Of a DNA stretch of 64,000 bases, positions 24,637 through 37,560 are shown piece by piece (position 1 is the first letter of the stretch; each line of letters starts with the position of its first letter). The position numbers and the translations under genes are program-made. Under the pieces are notes generated by a model. The model worked only from the letters and a program-made list of their open reading frames with translations. It was not told where the DNA came from and ran no database searches. The DNA comes from Larimichthys crocea (Eukaryota > Chordata > Actinopteri > Sciaenidae), in the NCBI RefSeq assembly GCF_000972845.2, contig NC_040028.1:20612210-20676209 (forward strand). Direction: 5' to 3'.

Positions 24637-25082
24637 TATACAAGCTACGCTCCAATTAAATAAAAAAAAAAACGGCAAAGAACGATAGAATGATTAAATC
24701 GTTAGTCTCGCCGCGGGAAGGGGTATTTCGTTTTCCCTTTCAATTAGAGGTTGATTGGCTTTTCAAGGAGGTCAGCTGTGAAATCTGAATTATATATGCG
24801 CGGACCTGAGCACGCATAGACTCGTCTCCCTCCTCTCCTCTGCGGATCGCAAACTGAGGGCTTACTTCATTTAGGACGTTTAATAAAGACATCAGAACGA
24901 TCAGACGCGCGGTAAAAACTGACAGTTCACACGTGGCCTTTCTCTTCATCTTCAGCCCCGCACGCAGACATGAGCGGGACTCTTCCCGCACCGCCAGCAG
25001 ACGGCGGTAACGCCGCTTGCCTCGCAAATTTCACGTCATATGTGGCCATCCATCCTCAGGGGGCTCTCCTCTTACACCAACA

Positions 25083-25085
<3 letters not shown>

Positions 25086-25156
<71 letters not shown>
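25086..25156 (+). repeat. (GT)n microsatellite, mirror of 23353-23413
   Basis: About 71 bp of GT repeats with one GTGG interruption, in the right arm. Confidence 0.97.
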
Positions 25157-25158
<2 letters not shown>

Positions 25159-25719
25159 AAACCAAATCTTCCACACATCATCTTCCGCAGTGAGTGTGTA
25201 ATTACTCTATCTGACACCTGCTATTATTACATACCTTAATTACACACCCGCAGGTGGGAGAGAAATGGATTTTTTCTGCGGTTCGCGCGTTAAGTCGTCT
25301 CACAGTCACAGTGTAATTCCAGCGCATGAACACGGAGCTCAGGCTCAGGCCTTCAGAGAGTCAGAGAACAATTAAAGACGGGAGGAAGTGTTCAGACATT
25401 TTAAACCGACAAAATTGCGCGTAAAAAAATGATTTTTTTTACTTTTTTGCATTGAGAATTTAAAATCAGTTTGACAGATTTCAGAAATCAGCATCCATGT
25501 CCATGTTTGCTAAAAAAGAAAGTGTGAGACGTTTGACTCATCTCGCCACAGTCTGCACCCACCTTTGGCCGCTAACAAATCTTAGTTTATTTTTTGTTCT
25601 GTAGAGCGGTGTTGGAAATTTCAAATGCCTTGTGCTATTTGTGGGATTGGCCCTCCTTTCCTGCCTCCTCCTCCTCCTCCCTCCTCGGTGTGTGTTCTCT
25701 CTATGGTCCTCTAGTCACC

Positions 25720-25850
25720 TGACCAAACGCCATGCAAATCATTCCGCTGCTAGAGCCTCATTGGCCGCTTGTGGCTCTTTTAACCGCTGTCAGTGCGCAT
25801 CATATGGCCGCCGCTTTAACCAACTTCTCAACTCCGACAGGGAAAGTGGC
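25720..25850 (+). promoter_or_regulatory. Mirrored copy of the sox1 promoter block
   Basis: Reverse-oriented copy of the block at 22629-22800. Octamer ATGCAAAT is at 25732-25739, ATTGG (reverse CCAAT) at 25760-25764 and CATATG near 25802. It precedes the broken sox1 copy. Confidence 0.5.
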
Positions 25851-26096
25851 TCAAATGCGCATTCTATCACAGTGGATGTGAAGCAGCCCGGGCGGAGACA
25901 GGCTGAAATTCTGGTTGGAGAACATTTTATTTCCCTTTTCGGATTAATTTTCATCTCGTTTATGATTCATTCGGGGTTAGAATATTAATCTTGTTACCCC
26001 GCTCCATCCTGTGCGCGCCTGATCCTGGTGCGGCCTTGACCTATCTTGAAATAGCTTTTTTTTTCTCTGTTGGTGGCGAAGTTTAAAACCGGGTGA

Positions 26097-27116
26097 ATGT
26101 ATAGCATGATGATGGAAACTGACCTCCATTCCCCCGGCCCCCAAACGAACACGACCACGGGGCAAACGGGGCCGAACAGCGGGTCCAAAGCAAATCAGGA
26201 GCGGGTGAAAAGACCGATGAACGCGTTCATGGTGTGGTCCCGTGGGCAGCGGAGGAAGATGGCACAGGAGAACCCCAAAATGCACAACTCTGAGATCAGC
26301 AAGCGGCTGGGCGCCGAGTGGAAGGTGATGTCCGAGGCAGAGAAGGCCCTTTCATCGACGAGGCGAAGCGGTTGCGAGCCATGCACATGAAGGAGCATCC
26401 GGATTACAAGTACCGGCCAAGACGGAAGACCAAGACGCTGCTGAAAAAGGACAAATATTCCCTGGCCGGTGGACTGCTTTCTGGGCCCAGTGGGGGCGGT
26501 GGAGTTGGTTTAGGGGTCGGAATGAGTTCATCGGGGTTGGGCAGAGGTTAGAGAGCCCCGGGGGGCACGGAGGCCCGCCAGCCCGGCTACGCGCACATGA
26601 ACGGCTGGGCGAACGGTGCGTACTCGGGGCAGGTGGCTGCAGCCGCGGCGGCCGGCGATGATGCAGGAGGCTCAGCTAGCCTACAGCCAGCACCCGGGGC
26701 GGAGCGCACCACCACCACCACTCACACCACCATCACTCACACAACCCGCAGCCGATGCACCGCTAGACATGACAGCCCTGCAGTACAGCCCCATCTCAAA
26801 CTCTCAGAGCTACATGAACGCTTCTCCATCCGGCTACGCGGGATCACCTACAGCAGCACCAGGGCTCCGGCGTCTCCTCCTCAGCTGCCATGGGGACGTT
26901 AGGGTGCTGGTGAAGTCGGAGCCGAGTGTAAGCCCTCCCGTCAGCAGCACACACTCACGGGGTCCTTGCCCGGAGACTTGAGAGAGATAAAGCATGTTAT
27001 TTACCGACCGGAGAGCCGGGGGACCCGTCAATGCAAAGTAGACTCCATGCCTTGCCGCAGCATTACCAGAGCGCCACGGCTGGAGTGAACGGGACGGTCC
27101 CTCTAACACACATTAG
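26097..27116 (+). pseudogene. sox1: Broken inverted second copy of sox1 (probable unpolished assembly duplicate)
   Basis: The same coding sequence as 21362-22396 in opposite orientation, beginning at the same conserved ATG and running to the equivalent of the TAG stop. The HMG box reads correctly to about residue 82. A base is then lost near 26346, where AAGCGCCC has become AAGGCCC. Further breaks occur near 26530, 26573-26590, 26655 (alanine codons), 26698, 26766, 26840, 26850, 26908, 26970-26998 and at the final TTTAG/TTAG. Almost all are deletions of one or a few bases in GC-rich sequence, often of the C of a CpG. No reading frame spans the gene. The noncoding flanks remain near-identical to the other arm, so this is more like an error-rich copy of the same locus than an aged pseudogene or the second fish paralogue. 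Confidence 0.85.
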
Positions 27117-30100
27117 AACTCACAGAATAATTGAAACCTGCAAACGAACACATAACCAAATATTTACCTCTTTCTAAATAACCCGAGAAGTCCCGAGAAC
27201 TACCTGCATTTTGTACAGAAGTTGTTATGATATTGTAATGAAGGGTAAATAACATATTCATCTCGGCCTCTTTCTTCTTTTGGAATAGCCCCAGTGGAAT
27301 TATATAACGAATATGATGCTGATGAGATATTTGGTTATGTGCTACACCATCTTTTTGTCCATTACTTCACAGTCTTAGTTGAGGGTTACGCCAGGTTCAC
27401 GTGGAGGGGGTTCACAATTGTCTCATAATTTTTTTGGGGGGTGGGTGGGTGGAGGAGCAGGGGGTGGGTGGAGGGGTGGGTGTGGGTGGTGTTATCTGTA
27501 AGTTATGAAAAATGAGATAACGTTTCATAATCTTTAAAAGAAAGTGCTTTAAAAGATGGTGGGAAACATTCTTTAAAACGTTTGTGTTCATTTGCAGAAA
27601 AGCCTGTGTCTTCATCTTTTATTGAACACTCTAATTATTGTAAAATTGTGAATAATTTAATATTTCAAAGGATGACGGCGAACTGCTGTTGTAATTTCAA
27701 AGAGCTCTTTCTGCGGGTTGAGAAGCTCTGAACATTGCAATGAAAGAAAAATTGAATAAATTTCCAAGATGTTGCTTTGATTTTAAGACGACGTTCTTAG
27801 ATTGATTATTTCCTCACAGTGTTTTTACCTAAGTTTGAGACACATGATATGATCAAAAACATAAAACAATTCGCACCTGGTTTAATTTTGCACCGCTGCT
27901 TGGAGCTTTCTTTTTTTTTTTTTTTTAAATAGCTGATTGTTTGTGCGTAATGTGCGTAAAAGCTTCAGTCTGCAGGGGAAACCATTTTGTCAGGATGATG
28001 TTTTTGTTTATGGCTGATGATAAATGTTTATAAATTTATATATTTAAAAAAAGGCCAAGTACCAAGTATAATTTTTAATATTTAAAGTATGAGGCTCACA
28101 TCCTCCTGAAACATAATATGATCGTGTTTTTTGTATTTGCTCCAAAAACAAACAAACAAATAATCTCACGAAGAGTCCGTGAAGGCCTCATATGACAAAC
28201 CACCTGTTAGTCTCATTCATCAACGGACAGAAGACATTTTATTTTACCTTTAATATATTTTATTTCTCGCTAAATAAATGTAAAGTTATTAATTTATATT
28301 TTAACAAATTTCTCCCGTTTATTTGATCAGTTAAATATGATTTTTAATTTGTTGTCTCGAGATCACATCAGATTAAAAAAAAAAAAAAAATGTCCTCAAC
28401 CAAAATTTCTGAAAATGTTGCAGCTGCTTTCATCTTTAAAATCTGGATTTATATTAAATTTATATAACAAGAAATATTCAAATAGATTCATATCTGAGAG
28501 AATCGTTGGTTTTATTTGACTGCCTCTGTTTTAACTAAAAAAATTAGAATAATATTATTCAGCAGTTCAGTGATGAAATAATATTAAAAAAATTGCAGAC
28601 CAGTGATGAACTTTATTCTCTCTCCTCTCGCCCTCTCGGGACTTCTTTTAATCTTCTACAAATTCAAACACAACAATAATCCAAAGAGAAACCGCACATA
28701 CATAATCATAATTTCTGCAGCTCTGCAGTGTTCTGTGTTTTGTTATGATATATATTATAATACATAATAATGTTATTGATTTCTTCCTGAGCGGTTTGCC
28801 TCTCTGAGCTCAGCAGGAATGAACAATAAGTTCAGTTTGATATTTTCATGTGAAGAAACTTTGAGGAATAAACCGTTAAAAATAAATACAACAACAACAA
28901 CAACAACAATAATAATAATAATAATAAAATAATAAATTCACTGTTTCAGAGCTGTACGCAGCAGAGCGTGGCATCACCCATCATTACGCACAGATCCTGA
29001 CCCTGCTGGACCTGAAGTGACTCATCAGAATCAGTTTGATTTGACATGACTCTGAGTTTGTGGATGATAAATCTCCCGTGTCCCTCAGATTATTATATCC
29101 CTTTCATGAAAAATGACGTCGCTCTTTGTGCGGCACAGCCGCTGGGTGACATGTCTGCAGGCCTCATGTGCAGATACACGCCACAGCCATACACATGCAA
29201 ATCACAGACGTTATGCATACTTAGGTTGTTTTAAAAAATCAATTAATCTCAATACAGAGTTAAAGGGGCCTGTTTCACACTGATGAAGACTTGCATGGTG
29301 TGTCAATAAACCTGTTAGACCTCATAGCTGAGCGTGGAAACGTCTGGCTGGCTGCTGCTGCGCGTTCATCTATGAAAGAAATCAGAGGAACAATGTCTGA
29401 AAATTTCAATTCCAAAAAAGAAAAAAAAAAGCGCATCTATGGAGACATCTCTGTCTCTGTGCGCCACAGCGCGCATCCGCATCCTATGGCTGGCCCTCCT
29501 CGTGTGTGTGTGTGTGCGTGGTGTGTGTGTGTTGTTGTGTGTGTGTGCATCTTATCTGTTGATGTGAAGAGATGCGGATTAACACTGCTGAAAGCCCGGA
29601 GAGGCGGAGCGCGTCACGGCGCATCGCCAGGCTAAAAAAGAGGCGCGTTCTGGCAAATTTAACCCGAATAAATTACACCTTGAGCTGGATGAGGGGGTAA
29701 GTGCAGGGTGCGAGGTATACAGGCGGTGTTGCTGCGCGCGCACACGTGTTTTTTGTGCGTGCGTTGTGTGTGTTGTGTGCGTGTGTGTGTGTTTAGCTGA
29801 CCGGCCAAAAATCTCTCCACCGTGCGATGCTCTTATCTTGTAGCCCACCGATATATTCTGTGCTAGGAGGCCATCACTCCGCGCCACACTCGGTTGCTCG
29901 TAAAGCCCCGATTCCCTTGCACTCCCTGTCCTAAATGGGGTAATTAGCGTCACTTTATCACGCCTCTGCATTTTCCGCCGCGTCTCTCCCCCTTTTCCTA
30001 AAAAAATTACCAGCAGCCTTGCTCTCGTCGCCCGCTCTGTCACAGAAGATTATGGAGACGATTGCACAGAGCGAATGTGCCGGGCGAGATTAGCGCGGAA

Positions 30101-32104
30101 TAGAGAAAGCAACTGGGCCAATGAATTCCTCGGAAGGGCCTTATCGTGCAATACACGTTGACATGTTTAACAATCTTGCTGCCTCTTAATCCTGCACGCT
30201 GCCTCTATCTACCCACAGCTACCGCGCGCTGATGCCGCGCGCACAGACCAATGCACCGAAAACGCAGCAGCACAAATGTGTGAAAGTTCTGGAGAAATTG
30301 CTTTTATTTTTCCAACTTTGTCCAGCATTCAAACGCTTTTTTTTATTCCCCCTCCTTTTTTTATATGTTTCAGATTTCTCCGTTGTTGGAATAACATCAG
30401 CACTGGAACTTTTTGACAAGAGGTGAGATATTAAAATGAAAAAAATCACCGATCTCATCCAAAGTGACAACAAAAAAAAGCGTGTGTGTGCCATGTCCAT
30501 GCAGAGTCGAGTGGCGATGTTACGCATAAAAAGTGTCCGTCTGTTTGTGGAGACTTCCATCTCTCTGCCCCAACACACTCACACACACTCACTCCCCTCT
30601 CTCCGTCCCTCTGCCTGCGGTATATCAGGGCCTGTGTGGGAGTGATTGTGGAGCGCCACTGTAGGAATTGGCAGCAGCCATGGTTTGGAGAGGCGCCCCC
30701 ACGCTGAGCCCCATTCAGCGGCCAGCGCGCTGTGAGGTTGGGAAGTTTCAGTCAGCCATACAACTCAATGGCCCCCACAAAAGCGATTACAGCCCAGCGC
30801 ATTCCGTAGGGACCTGGAGCGGCGCAGGTGCGAGGGGGGACCCCATCAGAGGAGTGATAAAAAACGGGGGACAGTGCTGGGCCCACACAAAACCAGCCAC
30901 GCCACGGGAACCGGGGGAGGAAGGAGGAGAAAGGAAAGAATAAGTTTGAAGAAGATGGACGTTTGGGGAGGTGGGTGTAGCATACTGAGTGGCCTCACTG
31001 TCCATCACTGAATGGAGCGAGGAGGAGAGTCCCAATCAGTCAGTTTACTGAAGTCACGAGTCCAAAGTCACATCCTCATCCAAAAATCAGTTAACTGTTC
31101 AGTTCTATATATGAATTATATTTCATTTATTCTAGTCCAGACTTTCTACACTTCAGCGTGTAACTCATGGAAACATGTGACCCCAGAGGACGGGAGACAG
31201 AGGACCTGTGTCCTCAACATAAAGAGGTTCCTTCAAAGCACCAAAAATTCTGCAATTGTGATTAAAGAACCTTTAAATGGCACAAAAAGGTTCCCAGAGA
31301 CTCAAGGTAAAGAGAAAGTAAGGAAGCTGAACTGGTTCTTGGTGAGAGCCATAGCAAAAACTAAAACACCGTAGATTCTCCTCCACGCTTGGACAAAGAG
31401 GGTGAAGCGAGGGGGTTGCAGCTGCACTGCTAGACGCCACTGAATCCTACACAAGGTTGCCTTACAGCAAAGTAAATGAGCAGTATTAGACGTGTTTCAA
31501 AGCGAGTTGCTGGTATTTCTGGTGGAAATTGAGTCTTAGACATCGAGCTGACACTCAAATGGGAATTAGGGGATTCTGTCAACAAGGGCAAAGAAACACT
31601 AATGGATTTGCACCCAAGTGAAGAGAGAATGAAGCAGATTTGACTAAAGACTCCTGTAGGTAGACTCATATGTCAAATTTAAAATGTGGCTATAGTAGGA
31701 GTGCCAAACAAACAGTGGTGGTGTGAAACCCTCCTTCAGCACTTAAATCCGCTGCTCTCAGATGGCGTGTCATGTTTTTATTCTTAAAATGCAGTTCACA
31801 TTGGAGGACATGATGCGGTGCAGATCTGAAACGGAGTCAGCAACTGCACGTAACAATAATTCAAAAGAAAACTGGAAAACATCGACGACACGATCGAACT
31901 TTCATTCTCTCCACAAACACAAACTGGCTCTGAAAGCCGTCATCTCTTCTGGGCTGCAGACTTGTTGTCGTGCTTTCAGCCGCTCGGCACTGTGAATTCT
32001 TCCTGGAGAAGTCATCTCTCCAGTCGGTGTGCCTTTTTACTTCATCGCGTGGCATCACTCTGTAGACACCAGAGTAATTACTGCGATCTCAGGAATATTT
32101 TGCA
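27117..32104. other. Noncoding outer part of the right arm
   Basis: Mirror of the DNA downstream of sox1 in the left arm. No coding gene. Simple repeats, the candidate element (about 30000-30230) and the MITE fragment (about 31370-31450) recur here with short indels. The GT tract near 29503-29546 is interrupted compared with the left arm. Confidence 0.7.
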
Positions 32105-33496
32105 TAGAGTTTACATTTTATTAATAAAACAAAACTGAAATATTGTTTTATAGAATTGTTGGATCACATTTACGCAGCAGGCTTCAGTCTGTGAGTGTTT
32201 TAAAGAAGAAGTCACACTTTAATATCTGTATTTTAATTATGAATTATAAATGTGCAGCGGTGACGTTAAAATCAAACAACCTGCTGAAAATAATTAGAGG
32301 AATAATCATGATCGTTCTTCTTGCTGTTTGCTGAGTGGATTTAAGCTTGTAGAGGATTAGCCTCCACACGGTGACACCGGGACCCCCGGTGCACCCTCTG
32401 CCCCTGTTTACACTCTGTCATCCCCCATCAGCCTCTTTTAACAAACCTCTTTTGTGCTGCAGCCTCTGCGACAGGATGCGCGATGATGGTGCGCGTCGGA
32501 GTGAGAGGGTGGAGGGTGGAGGGGGTGCAAGGGTCAAAGCAGTTAGCCTAACCGTCCCCAAACACCCAGAACTGAATAAATACAGAAATAAATAAGAGAC
32601 ACACGCAAAGTCACCTTTACGCACGACCGTGTCCAGGTTAGCCCGCTTTAATCTGCGGGTCTTAAACCAGAACAACACTTTCCACGCGTGGACTAGTGCC
32701 TGAGGTCTGTGAGGGGGGCGGGGGGGGGCACCTGCTGATGACCTGCCTGCATACAAACTGGGTTAAGCAAGAGAAAGTAATTGTTTGTCGAGCTACACCC
32801 CCCTCCTCCTCCTCCTCCACCTCACACACACACCCACCCGCCCCCGCCTCCTGAAAGTAAAAAAACACGGAGAGGATCGTGCACCAAGCCGCGTGAAACC
32901 TTTTTTCATAAACACTTCCATGTGTCAGAGGCATGCGGCGCGTTTTACAGCGGCGCACACGGACGATAAGCACTCAGTCCCCGCAGCAGATCAGCAGCCG
33001 ATAATGTCACTTGAGAAAATTAAACTGAGCCGGTTAAAAAAGCAACTGGTAGCACGGAGCTCTGCGCGCGCTCGGTGCAGCAGAAACACCTCCCAAAAAA
33101 TAAAACGGCAGACAAACATCTGCAGAGATTCCAACAAAGCTTCACGCTGCCCTGAAAACAGCCAGCAGTAACGCACACAGATACAGGTGAAGAGTGCAGC
33201 TGCAGGAGTAAAAAGCGCCCTGCAGAATTGTCAAACTTACGCATGTTCCCCTGGTTCCCTGTAATCCAGAGCAGAGTGGCGCAGATTTGTCCTAAAGCCG
33301 TCCTAAACCCTCCAAATCTCCATGTAAGACCGTTACATTCCCACTACAACGTGGCCGCTCGCAGTGCCAAGGCCATCCGTGATGCCCGGTGCCCAAACCC
33401 ACCGGCACCACTCCAACACACACTGAGGGGCAGAGACAAGAAAACATGACATTTATTACACACTCTAAAAAAAAAAAAGACAATTCCAACTTATTG

Positions 33497-33502
<6 letters not shown>
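32105..33502. other. Noncoding DNA to the right of the inverted duplication
   Basis: Single-copy flank starting where arm similarity ends. C-rich/CCT tracts lie at 32797-32850. A minus-strand GTAAGT donor word is at 33235-33240 after sequence ending GGAACATGC, but its frame is closed upstream by a stop, so no exon is called. Confidence 0.4.
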
Positions 33503-33542
<40 letters not shown>

Positions 33543-33840
33543 AAGAGGGGGGCCTGCTTCTAACATAATGAAGCGTCTTTTGTGCGGCCACGGAACAATA
33601 CAAAACAAGTATTCTAATAAATAGCCACTTTTTTTTTCATGGCTCTCTCCAGGATGGATGAATGGGCTCGAGCCGGAGCTGGAGCTGGAGCGGCGGGTTC
33701 TCTGAAAAGCAGCTGTGCCGCATTCGGGGAGGAGGGGCGAGGACCTGAGGAGGAGCCGCCCCGCAAAACCCGCCATCCATCCATCCATCGCCTCCTCCTG
33801 GATACGGAGTCCCATTACTGATCCAGGAACAGAGAAGGAT

Positions 33841-33913
<73 letters not shown>

Positions 33914-33918
33914 GTGTG
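33503..33918 (+). repeat. Microsatellite cluster: (GT)n, (CCAT)n, (GA)n(GT)n
   Basis: GT at about 33503-33540, short CCAT at 33773-33788, then GA at 33845-33876 running directly into GT at 33877-33918. Between them is GC-rich sequence with false ORFs (EWARAGAGAGAAG and similar). Confidence 0.9.
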
Positions 33919-34059
33919 GTATTGACTTTGGACATTCACTGTGTCCAACAATGTGATCCTCAAATCACCAAATATTACTTCACACTGTGAAGTCCACAGC
34001 GTCCAATTAGATTTAGTTCATATGAAGCTGCACAGCTTGCAAGCATGTGGCTCAGACAG

Positions 34060-34061
<2 letters not shown>

Positions 34062-34108
<47 letters not shown>
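34062..34108 (+). repeat. (AC)n microsatellite
   Basis: About 47 bp of perfect AC repeats. Confidence 0.97.
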
Positions 34109-34111
<3 letters not shown>

Positions 34112-35126
34112 GCTCTTATTTACACACAGTTTCACAGTTTTCAGACACAGCACTGTCAGCATCTGTTTCAGACACACACACACGTCCTGTCGGTCGCTCG
34201 GTTGGTGGAGCGGTGCCTCAGGCGTCTCCCTCCCTCTCCGCCCTCTCCGCCCGCCTGTTGCAGCGTTGTCGTGGCTTCACGGCTGCCAGAGCACCGACAG
34301 CCTCCCTGACTTGTAGCTGATGTAGCTGGCAGCTCTTTCTCCGCTGCTGCTGCTTCACACATCCATCTGCTCACTGGTGGAGCCAAGGTGAAAGAATTTG
34401 TGGCTCCTATAAAAGTAATTTCCTCAGCCTTCTTTTGTTTCCAGACAAATCAGACACGAGTGATCAGTCATTGTTGTGCAGGGACAGACAGTGGGACAGC
34501 TCTGGGTTCCTCCATCATAACACCACCTTTCCAAATCACAGGAATTATCCCCTGGCATAAACTCTTCTGATATTTCTTGAATGGTAGTTAAACAACACTT
34601 TTATTTACTTGCTGCCTCGCTGGAGATTAAAACAGCCTCCACGTCTGATTCACCACAGATTTACTGTGTCACTCTGCAACATGTACTGCATCGCACGAGT
34701 ACTACACATAAAGGTACAGACATACAGGAGATTGACATAAAGTGGTGAGGCTAAGTAAAAGGCGATGTTGAAATGTATTAAGAGTGGGGAAAAACTAGAG
34801 CGAGAGAGAGAGAGATCAGGTCAGGCTGAGGCCTAAAAGCGCTGAAGGGAAAAGTGAGCCAATCGGCTAAAAGCAGAGGTCTTCAGCTCACTTCATGTAT
34901 TCTCTCTCTCTCTCTGCAACACACAAACCTCCAAAAACACTCAAAGAGCTTCAGAGCGAGCGGCAACAACACACACACGTCAGAAAGAGTTGAAGGGTTG
35001 ATGCTGCCACATCTATAATTAGCCCGTTTCACATTTCTGTGGAGACGAAGTGAAAAACTACGAGGCTGAAGAAAGTGTTCAGCTCATCAGGACACGGACG
35101 CAGCATGGAGACTAATGAAGAGGAGG
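34109..35126. other. Noncoding DNA, no gene recognised
   Basis: Mixed composition with short GA and CT tracts near 34800-34815 and 34900-34915. Nothing further supported. Confidence 0.4.
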
Positions 35127-36183
35127 TTAAAGGTCCAGTGTTTGTGTTTTATTTTGATTGAATGATGAATGCAGTGATGCTCAGTGTCTCTTAGTCAAGC
35201 TGGCACATTTAAACGTGTCTCATCCTGTCATGAACGTCACGTAGCGTTGGATCATTATTAATACTGACCCACTGCTGAAGATTGAGGGAGATTTATTAAA
35301 ATGTTTTCATGAGTGTATTTGTGTTTTTAATATCTGCAGTGAGAGCGGGTCCTCAGAGTCTGACCAGACAAACCTGACTCTGATCTAGATAGGGATGGGA
35401 ATCGATAAGATTTTTACGATTCCGATTCCATTATCGATTCTGCTTAACGATTCGATTCTTTATTTATTCTGCTTAACGATTTGATTCTTTATCGATTCTT
35501 ATTTGGGAAAAAAAGGAGAACAAACAGTTTGATCAGCATCATCTTTGTTTAGTTCGAAGTATCACGACCTGACAAAACCAACAGCGAGGTCAAAGAGGCA
35601 TGGACCATGTTTTACAAAGAAGCACATCACGCTAACATGGTCGTCTGTGTTATTTACCTTCCATAGTAACCACAGAGGTCAGAGGTCATAGCCTGGCTGC
35701 TGCTGCTGGTAGGTTGAGATTCATCTCCAGTCTGAAGCGTGTCAAAAACACGACATTCATTTCAGAATATTGCATGTTGTGTGCGCGAATGTTTCTGCAT
35801 GTTGGTCGTGTTCCCTCCTGACGCTGTTATCTCCACTTTGCAATGATTGCAAGTCGCCCTGTTGCCAAACTTCAGAGCGTTTAAACCGAGTGGGTGCCAT
35901 TGTTTATACTGATCGCACTGCACGTGGGAAACTTGCGTAAGTTACGCGGCGTAATTAGTCGTGCTTTCTGGAATCGATAAGAGAATCGTTAGATAAACTG
36001 CCAAACGATTCCATGGAATTGAAACACACCAAGAACCGGTTCTCGATTCCCATCCCCAGATCTAGATATGGACTTTGGAGTTCTTCCTACATCGTGCTTG
36101 GGAGGCGCCGGAGTTTATTCATTCGGTCGCAAGCTGCAACTTCACAGCCAGGTGTCACTAAATCCTACACACTGGACCTTTAA
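35127..36183. mobile_element. TTAA-flanked MITE (copy 2) split by a hAT insertion
   Basis: The left end TTAAAGGTCCAGTG (35127) and right end CACACTGGACCTTTAA (to 36183) match the ends of the 4249-4446 element. The interior next to the right end, AGGTGTCACTAAATCC, matches the same family, and GAGCGGGTCCTC before the insertion is a word I recall from fuller copies. Removing the 669-bp hAT element and one target duplication leaves about 380 bp. Confidence 0.7.
35390..36058. mobile_element. Non-autonomous hAT-type DNA transposon with exact 8-bp TSD
   Basis: The ends TAGGGATGGGAATCGA and TCGATTCCCATCCCCA form terminal inverted repeats. They are flanked on both sides by the identical 8-bp GATCTAGA (35382-35389 and 36059-36066), the target-duplication size of hAT transposons. 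The subterminal regions are rich in ATCGATTC/GATTC words, common in such elements. There is no transposase ORF. It is inserted inside the MITE 35127-36183, so it is the younger of the two. Confidence 0.88.
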
Positions 36184-37430
36184 CCTCTTACAGAGGGCAG
36201 CGTGAGATGCGTGCACAGTACAGATGATCACTAACAAACCAAAGTGACGGAGAGAAGCTCAGCTCAAAGCCTCTGGCGAGCATCGTCTCCTAAACGAAGC
36301 ACAATTCAAACCCCGAGCGATTAAAACAGCGATTATAAAAAGTTACATTTTCCACAGAGTTCCAGGTGAATTCACTCTGACACAGTAACACGTCTTGATT
36401 CTGACATTTCTGTAATAATCTCACATGTCTTGGCTTTCTGAGACTACGATCATACAAACAGCCCCTGTAGTTTGGGTAAGAGGCCTCGTGTGGCAGAGGT
36501 GAATATTTAAAGTTATAATCTGGATTATTACCAACATGTTTGATGTTCATCTCTCAGAGCAGGAAGCTAACCACAAGACTGACACACTCAAAGTGTGTGT
36601 GAGAGAGGACAGAACATGCCAGTCAAATCTGGGGCACTCTTGTCTTAGAAGCAATTTGTTCTTTTGTTGCTCCATGAGCTCTGTTTTCATCTTCTGCTTC
36701 TTCTCGGGTGGAATTGTAAGAGAAGAGCGTACAAGGGCTTGATGGAGTGGTGAGTCAGAGCCAGGATAACACCGACGAGTGAGAAAGAGAGTAAGAAGAG
36801 AGAGAGAGAGAGAGAGAGAGAGACCAGGGAGGCCAATGTCAATCCCCCAGCAAACAGCAGTGGATAATCACAGGCTTTAGGAAAACACTATGTCCATAAT
36901 GCTATTACCCGGGATTACCTACTCCAGCAGAGAAGGCGAGACTCTCTTCACAATGTGCCACAGACCTTTCAGATAATCATCTTATCACAGATGACAAACC
37001 CAGAAGAAACATCCCATTATTCAAGAAATCTACAGCATGTTTGGATGAAGACATATCGGAAGATGGCAAAATTATTCGAGTGGAAAAATATCAGATTTCT
37101 GAAATTAGCACATCGGCCGCTTCCCCACTCTCTCTCTCTCTCTGTTTCATTCTCTCACTGTCTCTTTCTCCAGGGGCACTTTCTCTTTTTCCCACAGGGC
37201 AATTACAGACAAGATTTTATGCATTGTTCAGCTTATCAATTAGCCACAACACCCCTTCTCCTCCTCCTCCCCCCGATTGGTCTGTAATGAACGTAATGGT
37301 TTTAACGGTCAGGAGTTGCAACTCTTAGAGGTGCTGTGCTAATGGTGTCGCCACAGTGATGGAGTCACAGTAACAACTCTGCGGGGAAAAAAAGAAGGAA
37401 GGAGGAGGCGAGGGGAGGTGAGGCGAGGGG
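36184..37430. other. Noncoding DNA, no gene recognised
   Basis: GA tract at about 36796-36822, CT tract near 37130-37142, and an ORF at 36955-37287 with no motif. CTTATCAATTAGCC near 37232 is homeodomain-like. Confidence 0.4.
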
Positions 37431-37560
37431 AGGAGGGGGGAGGCAAGTCAGCTCTCCCTAACACATCTCTAATTAGAGCTCACAGTCAGTCATTACTGAT
37501 GTAATAGGGTGTAACACTAATGGCTATCAGGCAAGCCCCCACAAACAACAGAGGGGGGTT
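37431..37560. promoter_or_regulatory. Candidate regulatory element
   Basis: TCTAATTAGAGC (palindromic homeodomain word), CATTACTGATGTAATAGG and CACTAATGGCTATC in 130 bp of repeat-free sequence. Conservation is untested. Confidence 0.28.

Larger units (their letters stand above)
24635..32104 (-). repeat. Right arm of the inverted duplication (error-rich copy)
   Basis: Mirror image of 16255-23875. It begins just after the (AC)n tract and ends near 32104, where AGGAATATTTTGCA is the last shared sequence. It carries the broken sox1, the mirrored promoter, downstream flank and microsatellites. It has many more frame-breaking indels in the coding portion than the left arm, whose sox1 is intact. 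The pattern suggests that this copy was not polished. Confidence 0.9.

Noticed and set aside
26097..27116. Interpretation as the second fish paralogue (sox1a plus sox1b side by side)
   Set aside because: The noncoding flanks are mirrored almost identically over kilobases. The genome-duplication paralogues of fish lie on different chromosomes and differ in flanks.
33235..33420. Possible minus-strand exon ending at a GTAAGT donor
   Set aside because: Both plausible frames meet a stop a short way upstream, and the peptide matches no family known to me.
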